Below are positions 42,962 through 49,942 of a stretch of DNA of 64,000 nucleotides, in pieces. The position numbers and the translations under genes were made by a program. This DNA comes from Deltaproteobacteria bacterium (GTDB lineage Bacteria; Myxococcota; Kuafuiibacteriia; Kuafuiibacteriales; Kuafuiibacteriaceae): assembly GCA_011526105.1 (NCBI GenBank), contig WYAZ01000099.1, positions 1-64,000 of the forward strand. The letters are read 5' to 3'. The notes beneath the pieces are model-generated. The model searched no databases. It was not told where the DNA came from and saw only the letters and a program-made list of their open reading frames with translations. Position 1 is the stretch's first letter. Each line of letters begins with the position of its first letter.

Positions 42962-43437
42962 TCGACGGCGATCAGCTCGAGCTCCCGCACCTTGTCGCGC
43001 ACTCGCAGCTCGACGATGTCGCCCACGTTCTTGCCGATGAGGCTCTGGCCGAGCGGAGAGGCCGGGGTGATGACGCGGATGATCTGTCCTTCGTGCTTCA
43101 CCTTGACCCCACCGCCTTCGACGCCCACGAAGTAGATCTCGCGTTCCTCTCCGTCGTCCACGGTGACGAGGGCGCCGACATCCACCGGTCGCTTCGGACC
43201 AAAACGCACCACCGGCTGCGCGAGGAAGTTCGCGATGCTCGTCACGAGGGCCTCGGCGCGAGCGGTCTGCGCCCCGGCGAGATAGGACTGCTCGAGGCCG
43301 CGCGTGTCGTACTCGTTCTCGGGCTTGGCCTCCTCGTGGGTGGCGCCCTCGCGCGCGGCCGCCGCCGAGGCCTCGACCGTCTCGAGTTCGTCTTTGAGTA
43401 CCTTCGTTATGCGCTCGATGATCTCGACCTTGTTCAT
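42958..43437 (-). CDS. GreA/GreB-family protein inside the lipid operon
   Basis: 159 residues with GreA/GreB architecture: an N-terminal helical region with an acidic turn ([14 protein letters not shown]) comparable to the coiled-coil tip that enters the RNA polymerase secondary channel, then the FKBP-like C-terminal domain with [19 protein letters not shown] and the hallmark [21 protein letters not shown]. Housekeeping Gre factors rescue backtracked RNA polymerase. A paralogue between two flavoprotein genes, 4 bases after one and overlapping the next, could act on this operon's transcription or be repurposed; that is inference. Confidence 0.85.
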   Translation of the reverse strand: MNKVEIIERITKVLKDELETVEASAAAAREGATHEEAKPENEYDTRGLEQSYLAGAQTARAEALVTSIANFLAQPVVRFGPKRPVDVGALVTVDDGEEREIYFVGVEGGGVKVKHEGQIIRVITPASPLGQSLIGKNVGDIVELRVRDKVRELELIAVE

Positions 43438-43441
43438 GGCC

Positions 43442-44842
43442 TCACCCCGACCCCACCGTATTGGCGACCGCAACTCCAGAAAGCATGGCCCCTACGATGC
43501 CGAGCATGCCCTGGTCCGTACCTATCACGAACAGGTTCCCAAGGTCCGTTCGTCCGGTCTTTTGCTTGTGCGGGGACCCATAAATCGCGCCGTTGATGTG
43601 TCCGGTGTACTTGGTTACGGTCCGGGGGGTGAAGGCATCGGTATAGGTGACGTGAGGCCTGAAGTCACCGGCGACCCCCGCGGTCACCGACATCGACGCG
43701 CCCACCATGCGGGCCTTTTCGGCCTCGTATTCCTCCGCCCCCAGGCTGAACCAGCGCTGATTGTGCGCCAGGTGCGTCACCCGCAGGCGATGCTCCGCCA
43801 GAGGTGACTCATGAGCGAAGTTGTCCGGCACACAAATCACCGAGCTGTCGAGGTCGACGAGTCGGTCCTCGGGTGAGCGCCAAGTGAAGCGAGGGCCTCG
43901 GTTGTAGAAGGTGATGGCGGCGTCGAAGCCGAGTTCGCGCATCGGTCGTTTCAACACATGAATGGCCTCGGTGAAGGCGAGCTGGCCCTCGTGCTCACGA
44001 ACTGCGTCCTTGGGTTGGTCGGAGCGAAGCCGCATCGTCTCGACCAAGCCGGCGCTCGAGAGCACCTGGCTTGCGGTGACCACCGCGCCATCATCGAGCT
44101 CGATCGCGGTGACCACACCGTCTCTGACGAGGAGTCGCGAGACGCCAGTGTTCCGCCGAAGCTCGCCCCCGGTCTCCGCGTAGCGGCGTACGAGGGCAAA
44201 GATGATGGTCTTCACCCCTTCGCGCGGCCGACAGAAGCCCTCTCGATAGATGCTGTTGAAGAGGATCTGAAACTGCTCGAAGTCGACGTCGTCTTCGTGA
44301 GCGCTGCCGTACCAAAGAAGCGGCGCGAGCAGCATCTCGCGGAGCAGGGGCTCTTTGATGTAGCCTTCGAGGCGATCGCGTGTGGACTCAAAGGGCACGT
44401 CTTGGTTCGCCTCCGGATAACCTTCGAGGTCACCCGCCAAGCGAAGAAAGCCATCCACCTCCGCCGGGAACTCGCGAGCGATCTCGCTGGCCAGGCGTTC
44501 GAGCCCGTTCTCGAACCGAAGCCGCACATCGCCAAAGATCACCTGTGAGTGACCCTGTTTTTCGAGCTGAAACAGCTCGGGCGAGAGCCTCAGCTGCCGA
44601 TAGATGCGCTGCAGCGGCACACGAGGGCCCCGATAGCCGGGCTCGAGCCAATTGGTCATGGCGTGAAGGCCGGTGTCGAAGTGATGACCACCCTTCTTGT
44701 AGAACGAGTTGAGCCCACCCCAAACTGAGTGGCGCTCGAGGATGCAGACCTTCTTGCCAAAATGCGCGAGTCGGATGCCCGCCGCCAGCCCCGACATACC
44801 GGCGCCGATGATCGCGACGTCGAAGTGCGAGGATGAGCCCAC
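43442..44842 (-). CDS. Phytoene desaturase-like flavoprotein (copy 5)
   Basis: 466 residues, the shortest of the five. FAD motif AIIGAGMSGLAAGIRLAHFG (about 10-29), ERHSVWGGLNSFY, and C-terminal LFVIGTDQGMLGIVGAMLSG. The FAD-binding core is intact. Positioned 14 bases after the ACP stop and 4 bases before the Gre-like gene, which is a close link to the carrier protein: the ACP-bound chain is a reasonable substrate. Confidence 0.83.
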   Translation of the reverse strand: MGSSSHFDVAIIGAGMSGLAAGIRLAHFGKKVCILERHSVWGGLNSFYKKGGHHFDTGLHAMTNWLEPGYRGPRVPLQRIYRQLRLSPELFQLEKQGHSQVIFGDVRLRFENGLERLASEIAREFPAEVDGFLRLAGDLEGYPEANQDVPFESTRDRLEGYIKEPLLREMLLAPLLWYGSAHEDDVDFEQFQILFNSIYREGFCRPREGVKTIIFALVRRYAETGGELRRNTGVSRLLVRDGVVTAIELDDGAVVTASQVLSSAGLVETMRLRSDQPKDAVREHEGQLAFTEAIHVLKRPMRELGFDAAITFYNRGPRFTWRSPEDRLVDLDSSVICVPDNFAHESPLAEHRLRVTHLAHNQRWFSLGAEEYEAEKARMVGASMSVTAGVAGDFRPHVTYTDAFTPRTVTKYTGHINGAIYGSPHKQKTGRTDLGNLFVIGTDQGMLGIVGAMLSGVAVANTVGSG

Positions 44843-44856
44843 GATTCCGAGCGAGC

Positions 44857-45114
<258 letters not shown>

Positions 45115-45131
45115 GGATGCTAATCCTCGCT

Positions 45132-46364
45132 TCACTCGAAGCGTTTTGCGATGACGGTCGAGTTGATGCCGAGCATCCCGAACGAGTTGTTCAGGATGGT
45201 CTTCACATCTCGCTTGGCCGGTCGGTTCAGGACCAGGCCGTCGATGGCGCACTCGGGGTCGAGCGCATCCACGTTGATGGATGCGTGCACCTGACCGTCC
45301 CAAAACGAGGGCAGGTTCCCGGCGAGCTCGAGGGCTCCGGCCGCGCCCATGGTGTGGCCGATGAAGCTCTTGGTGTTGTTGACAGAGACGCCCGGAGCGC
45401 CTTCGAACACGCTGCGGATCGCTCGACACTCCTGGATGTCGCCCATGGGGGTGGCGGTCGCGTGGGCGCTCACGAGGTCGATGTCGGTGGGCTGCAGCTT
45501 CGCGCGTTCGAGCGCGAGGCGCATGCAGGCCTTTTGACCCTCGGTGTCGGGGAGCACGAAGTCGGTGGCGTCGGAGGTCACGGCATAGCCGACGATCTCA
45601 GCCATGATGGTGGCGCCGCGCGCTGCCGCGTCTTCGAGGCGTTCGAGCGTGTAGAGGCAGCCGCCCTCGGAGACCACGATGCCGTTTCGCGCGGTGTCGA
45701 AGGGGCGCGAGGCCTTGCTCGGGTCGTCGTGCTCCGCGAGTGCCCCTTGGGCCTTGAAGCTCGCGAAGATGCCAAAGGTATGAATGGACTCGGACACCCC
45801 GCCGGCGATCGCGAGATCAACCTCGCCGAGGCGAAGCATCTGGGCCGCCTGGATGATGCCGAGGTTTCCGGCCGCACAAGCGGCGCCAATGCAGTAGTGG
45901 GGTCCGCGAATGCCCATGTTGAGGGTGATTTCGCCAGCTGGGTTGTTAGCGACGGTGCGCGGATTGTGGTGGTGCGACCAGTACTTGGTGTCGTTGCCAA
46001 ACTCGGCGAGCTGCGCGATCTCGTTCTCGGTCTCGACGTTGCCGTGTTCGGTGGTGCCGACGTACACGCCCACTCTTCGTCCATCCACCTTGCTCCAGTC
46101 GAGCCCCGAACTCTTCACCGCTTCCTGGGCGCAGTAGATCGCGATGGAGCCGGCTCTGGTGCCTCGGCGTAGCTCCTTGCGCTTCTGATAGCGAAGCTCG
46201 TCGAAGTCGCAGACGCCGGCGAGGACCTGGCCCATGTGGCGAGTCTCGAATCGTCGGATCCCCGAGACCCCAGCCAGCAGGTTCTTCCGGAAGGTCTCGA
46301 GGTCGTTTCCGTTCGGCGAGGTGAGGCCGACGCCGGTGATGACCACTCGGGAGAGCGAAGGCAT
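45132..46364 (-). CDS. FabF-like beta-ketoacyl-ACP synthase with altered His motif
   Basis: 410 residues, KAS I/II fold. Active-site Cys163 in CIGAACAAGNLG, first His301 in SAHATATPMGD and second His337 in SFIGHTMGAAG. In most FabF the first His motif is H-G-T-x-T-x-x-N-D; here it reads H-A-T-A-T-P-M-G-D. The catalytic Cys-His-His remain. It heads the operon with the dedicated ACP and extends the ACP-bound chain by malonyl condensation. Start ATG 46364. Confidence 0.92.
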   Translation of the reverse strand: MPSLSRVVITGVGLTSPNGNDLETFRKNLLAGVSGIRRFETRHMGQVLAGVCDFDELRYQKRKELRRGTRAGSIAIYCAQEAVKSSGLDWSKVDGRRVGVYVGTTEHGNVETENEIAQLAEFGNDTKYWSHHHNPRTVANNPAGEITLNMGIRGPHYCIGAACAAGNLGIIQAAQMLRLGEVDLAIAGGVSESIHTFGIFASFKAQGALAEHDDPSKASRPFDTARNGIVVSEGGCLYTLERLEDAAARGATIMAEIVGYAVTSDATDFVLPDTEGQKACMRLALERAKLQPTDIDLVSAHATATPMGDIQECRAIRSVFEGAPGVSVNNTKSFIGHTMGAAGALELAGNLPSFWDGQVHASINVDALDPECAIDGLVLNRPAKRDVKTILNNSFGMLGINSTVIAKRFE

Positions 46365-46386
46365 TCGCGGGCAGGTAGCACGTCTT

Positions 46387-46401
46387 TTCCCCGTCGGGGA
46401 A
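46387..46401. promoter_or_regulatory. Hairpin TTCCCC-GTC-GGGGAA in the fabF leader
   Basis: Perfect 6-bp stem with a 3-base loop, 22 bases before the fabF start on the opposite strand. Could be a leader hairpin controlling translation or an additional operator. No T-run follows, so it is not a terminator. Confidence 0.35.
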
Positions 46402-46435
46402 CAGAGAAGCCAAGCCCGAGACAAAACCATGTATT

Positions 46436-46454
46436 TACAGTGTCTTAGACTGTA
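46436..46454. promoter_or_regulatory. Palindrome TACAGT-N7-ACTGTA upstream of fabF
   Basis: TACAGTGTCTTAGACTGTA has perfect 6-bp arms and a 7-bp spacer. It lies 71-90 bases before the fabF start in the divergent gap with the AlkD-like gene, next to an A+T-rich TAAATA on the fabF strand that could be its -10 region. Good candidate operator for the operon. Confidence 0.45.
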
Positions 46455-46525
46455 CACCTCGGTGTTCTGGACCACGAAGCAGCGCCCTGCACGAGGAGGG
46501 CTGGCCGCGCGCCGATTCTCTGCCT

Positions 46526-47236
46526 ATGCAGGACGCGGTGAGTTCGAAGCTGCCCCGAGCGGTCCGTAGAGCGTTGCGGACGGTCGCCGACGAAACGCGA
46601 GCCCCCGAGATGGCGCGCTACATGAAGTCGAACATGCCGTTCCTCGGGGTCATGAAGAACGACCGCGTTCGAGCCCTGAGGCCGGTCTTTGAGCAGCATC
46701 CCCTCGAGGACTTCGAGTCGTGGACACGTGCAGTGCTCGAGCTCTGGGACGGCGCGAAGTACCGGGAAGAGCGCTACGCGGCCCTCGATCTGTCGGGGCA
46801 GCCTCGCTACCGCAAGTTCCACTCAATCGATGCGCTAGCCATGTACGAGCACATCATCCTGACCGGCGCGTGGTGGGACTACGTCGATACCGCAGCGTCG
46901 GGCCGCTTCATCCACATCTTCGAGCGAGACGCCAAAGCGATGACCAAGCTCATGCGGAAGTGGTCGACCCGCCAAGACAGCTTCTGGATCCGGCGAGCCG
47001 CGATCCTCTCCCAGCTCAAGCGCAAGGAGGACACCGATCGCGACCTTCTGCGCGCATGCATCGAGAGCAACCTCGGCGACAAGGAGTTTTTCATCCGCAA
47101 GGCCATCGGCTGGGCGCTTCGCCAGCTCTCCTATGTCGACCCGAAGTGGGTTCGAGAGTTCATCCGAGCTCACGACGCGCAGATGAGCGGGCTCAGCAAG
47201 CGGGAGGCGCTGCGCGTGCTCCATCGCCGTCGCTGA
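46526..47236 (+). CDS. AlkD-like DNA alkylation repair glycosylase
   Basis: 236 residues of helical HEAT-like repeats, no signal peptide. AlkD landmarks: MKSNMPFLGVMKNDR near the N-terminus, the catalytic patch WWDYVDTAAS (Trp116-117, Asp118, Asp121), RRAAIL (Arg156-157) and IRKAIGWALRQLSYVDPKWV with the conserved Trp. These enzymes excise N3- and N7-alkylated purines. Starts near the GGCGCGCG-rich promoter region, divergent from fabF. Confidence 0.88.
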   Translation: MQDAVSSKLPRAVRRALRTVADETRAPEMARYMKSNMPFLGVMKNDRVRALRPVFEQHPLEDFESWTRAVLELWDGAKYREERYAALDLSGQPRYRKFHSIDALAMYEHIILTGAWWDYVDTAASGRFIHIFERDAKAMTKLMRKWSTRQDSFWIRRAAILSQLKRKEDTDRDLLRACIESNLGDKEFFIRKAIGWALRQLSYVDPKWVREFIRAHDAQMSGLSKREALRVLHRRR

Positions 47237-47249
47237 GGCCCTCGGCGCT

Positions 47250-48737
47250 CTACGGACAGAGCTGGGTCACCGCCGCATTCGCTCGCAGCAGTTGGTTGTC
47301 ACGCGTCATGTACAGCATCGACTCCGCATAGCCGCCGGTGTTGTACGTGGTCTGAAGCGCCACGTTATCGAGTGCGTTTCCGCCCACCACCGCCTGAATT
47401 GCCCAGTCGGTCCTTTGAACTGCGGTGATGTTGCCCCAACACCAGAGCGAGTGATCGGCCAACCGTGCGCAGGAGTTCAGGTACCCCATGTTGTACTCAA
47501 CCACCCCCGTCAGCGGCACGTCGTTTGCCTGCACCACCTGCCGCGGCGTGAGCTTGCAATAGTTGATGCAGCCATCGTGATTGGCGGGGAGGGTGTGACC
47601 CCCGATGCCCACCTGCCCGCTGTTGTTGGAGCCCCAGCAGTAGACCGCGTCTGCGATGCGAACGCAGGTCGCGTCCGCCCCCGCCCCCAGCTGATCGACC
47701 GGTCCGGGCAGCGTGACCTGAACCGGATAGAGGCGCCCGACCTGGTCACCCTGCCCCAGCGGTCCGCCGATGTTGGCGGCCCAGCACCACAGCTCTCGAT
47801 TCGTGGTGCCGTTTCGGATGACACACGCATGGCGAAGCCCAACACTCACCTCGAGCACGCCAGTGAGCGGGTTCGTGGCATCCGCCATGATCTGCGTCGC
47901 GGATGGTCGATGGCCGGCGACGCCATCGTTAAACAGCGTGCCGCCGCCGCCGCCGCTGGCGTCGGGCGAGCCCCAGCACCAGAGCGTACCGTCCAGCCGC
48001 ACCGCGCAGGTGTTGGATGCGGCGTAGCCTCGCGAAGCGCCCCGGTTGATCTGGACGACGTCTGTGATGGGGAAGCCGGTCGAGTCCATCACCTGAGTCG
48101 CGATGAAGAGATCGGCGTTAGTGAGATTGGCGATGATCGAACCGTTGCCGAGCTGACCGCTGGCGTTCCCCCCGGCGGACGTCGGCCAGCACCAGACGGT
48201 GTTGTCGGTTTTGCGCGCGCAGCCATGCGCGTTGCCAGAGTAGATCTGCCTGACGTCCGCGAGTTCCGCCCCGCCGGCCACGGTGATGACGCGCCCCGGG
48301 CCGTTCCAATGCACCACCGTGCCGTTGGTGCGCAGGTAGTGGCTGCCCTCCAGACGCTCGATGCAGCTGCAGGACTCTCCCAGACAAACCTCTCCGTTGG
48401 CGCACGAGTTCGGCGCCACGGTACAGACGGCGGGTCCGGCATCGGGTACCTCGGCGTCGGACTCCGCCGCATCGGGCTCCGCCGCATCAGGCTCCGCCGC
48501 ATCAGGCTCGGCCGCGTCGGGCTCCGCCGCATCAAGCTCCGCCGCGTCCGCGAATCCGGCATCCAACCGGCCAGCATCCCTCGAGGCAGCATCGAGAACT
48601 CGAGCGTCGGCCGCTCCGGCGTCCGACGTCCGCGCGTCGACCCGGATCGACCCATCTTGGACCTCGTTGTTCGAGCGATCGCAGCCGAGGAGCGCGACCA
48701 TGGCGACCACCGCAGCGCGGCTCATCCATCCATGCAT
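47250..48737 (-). CDS. RCC1-like repeat lipoprotein with Asp/Ala/Glu repeat linker
   Basis: 495 residues. Lipobox LLGC (Cys19 from the first ATG; ATG at 48725 is an alternative). A linker of repeated A-E-P-D-A units (about residues 63-95) is encoded by a 15-bp tandem repeat, then a CxxxxC cap (SCANGEVCLGESCSC), then about seven RCC1-type blades with W-C-W-G and GxxHxCA motifs (for example HGCARKTDNTVWCW, RHACVIRNG, CVRIADAVYCWGSNNSGQVG). RCC1-like propellers mediate protein interaction at the cell surface; ligand unknown. Confidence 0.85.
   Translation of the reverse strand: MHGWMSRAAVVAMVALLGCDRSNNEVQDGSIRVDARTSDAGAADARVLDAASRDAGRLDAGFADAAELDAAEPDAAEPDAAEPDAAEPDAAESDAEVPDAGPAVCTVAPNSCANGEVCLGESCSCIERLEGSHYLRTNGTVVHWNGPGRVITVAGGAELADVRQIYSGNAHGCARKTDNTVWCWPTSAGGNASGQLGNGSIIANLTNADLFIATQVMDSTGFPITDVVQINRGASRGYAASNTCAVRLDGTLWCWGSPDASGGGGGTLFNDGVAGHRPSATQIMADATNPLTGVLEVSVGLRHACVIRNGTTNRELWCWAANIGGPLGQGDQVGRLYPVQVTLPGPVDQLGAGADATCVRIADAVYCWGSNNSGQVGIGGHTLPANHDGCINYCKLTPRQVVQANDVPLTGVVEYNMGYLNSCARLADHSLWCWGNITAVQRTDWAIQAVVGGNALDNVALQTTYNTGGYAESMLYMTRDNQLLRANAAVTQLCP
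48460..48549. repeat. 15-bp tandem repeat, six units
   Basis: Six units of GGCTCCGCCGCATCR-type sequence with a few substitutions, within the RCC1-like lipoprotein gene. They encode Ala-Glu-Pro-Asp-Ala pentapeptides. Because the unit is a multiple of three, copy-number change would only lengthen or shorten the linker. Confidence 0.85.
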
Positions 48738-48925
48738 CGGCGGAGACTACCGCGATCGTGCTGGATGACAAAGGCGGATCGAGCGCATGGGCAACGCGAG
48801 CTCTCGGCCCCCTACGGAGGCACGACGTGGGTCACTGGGGTCCAGGGTATGTCGGATCTCGACACAGATCGGAACCGCCCCTCGAGATGATGGCGATGAC
48901 ACGCCGCTTCCGGTAGCACTGAGGA

Positions 48926-49939
48926 GTGCACGACGCGCGCTCCTCCTCGGCCGCAGCTCACCTGCGAGACATCCTGACGCTCATCTTCGAGCATCCACTC
49001 GAGGCGCCGGCGCTGGTCGTCTACGACGCTCGCTGCGAGCTGGCCCGTTTGCTCGAGCAAGCCTATCGGGCCGCGCTCCCGAACGGCCGGTTTGTGCCGT
49101 TCGACGAGAGCACCCCCGAGGCCGTGATGCTGGCCTTCGAACAACTCGAGCGGGGTGCACTCGTGGTCCTCGTCGAATCGTCGAGTTTTCGACTCGATGC
49201 GTTCCGGATTCGGGTCGAGCTCTTCAACCGAGGCATGAAGGTCATCGAACACCCGCACCTCGACGCAATGACCGGCCCCGAGATCGATCTCTACGTCGAA
49301 TCCTTGGCCTACGACCCTGCGTACTACCGGACCCTCGGTGAAGCGCTGCGCGCCCGAATCGACGCCGCGCGAAGCGGCGAGGTCGACAGCGACGGAGTCA
49401 CGCTGCGGTACGAATCAGCCTTCGAGCCGGCCAAGCTCAACACCGGCGACTACTCGAGTCTTCAGCACAAGGGCGGGCAGTTCCCTATCGGAGAGGTCTT
49501 CACCGAGGCGGTCGATCTGGAGCGCGTCAACGGCCGCGCGCGGATCTACGCTTTTGCGGACATCGACTTTCACCTCGATGTCCCAGCGGCTCCCATCGAG
49601 CTGGTCATCGAGCGAGGGCGTGTCACCGATGTCATCGGCTCGACCCCTGCATTCGACGAGGTCATCCATCAGATCACGAGCACAGAGGGCGAGGTCTGGG
49701 TGCGCGAGCTCGGCCTCGGCATGAACCGGGCGTTCTCGAGAGAGCGCCTCGTGAGCGACGTGGGCACCTACGAACGTGTGTGCGGGGTACATCTATCCAT
49801 CGGCGGCAAGCACAACGTCTACAAGAAGGCCGGCTTCAGCCGCAAGGATCTACGAGCTCACGTGGATGTCTTCGTCGTGACGGACGAGGTGCGGCTGGAC
49901 GATCGGGTGATCTACCGAGATGGGGCTTGGTGCCCTTGA
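48926..49939 (+). CDS. M29 (aminopeptidase T)-like protein
   Basis: 337 residues starting at GTG 48926 (start uncertain, no clear ribosome binding site). The M29 metal-binding pattern is recognisable: PIGEVFTEAV (Glu), the VRELGLGMNRAF motif with Glu, the His of VHLSIGGKHNVY and the His-x-Asp of RAHVDVFVVTD. The N-terminal ~130 residues resemble the Rossmann-like domain of the family. Family enzymes are thermophile-type leucine aminopeptidases; here the length is shorter than typical (about 400). Divergent from the RCC1 lipoprotein gene. Confidence 0.65.
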   Translation: MHDARSSSAAAHLRDILTLIFEHPLEAPALVVYDARCELARLLEQAYRAALPNGRFVPFDESTPEAVMLAFEQLERGALVVLVESSSFRLDAFRIRVELFNRGMKVIEHPHLDAMTGPEIDLYVESLAYDPAYYRTLGEALRARIDAARSGEVDSDGVTLRYESAFEPAKLNTGDYSSLQHKGGQFPIGEVFTEAVDLERVNGRARIYAFADIDFHLDVPAAPIELVIERGRVTDVIGSTPAFDEVIHQITSTEGEVWVRELGLGMNRAFSRERLVSDVGTYERVCGVHLSIGGKHNVYKKAGFSRKDLRAHVDVFVVTDEVRLDDRVIYRDGAWCP

Positions 49940-49942
49940 AGC

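Noticed and set aside
26985-44842. Carotenoid biosynthesis cluster
   Set aside because: Despite five CrtI-like proteins there is no phytoene synthase, prenyl transferase or cyclase; the context is FAS and OleABCD.
45132-46364. The FabF gene as the housekeeping copy
   Set aside because: It is in an operon with a dedicated ACP and CrtI-like genes and has a changed His motif, so I treat it as pathway-specific, though I cannot see the rest of the genome.
48460-48549. CRISPR-like array
   Set aside because: The units are contiguous 15-bp coding repeats without spacers.
47292-48890. 532-codon rightward frame with repetitive Gly-Leu-Arg-Arg-Ile
   Set aside because: It is antisense to the RCC1-like lipoprotein; its apparent repeats are the reverse of the 15-bp tandem repeat.
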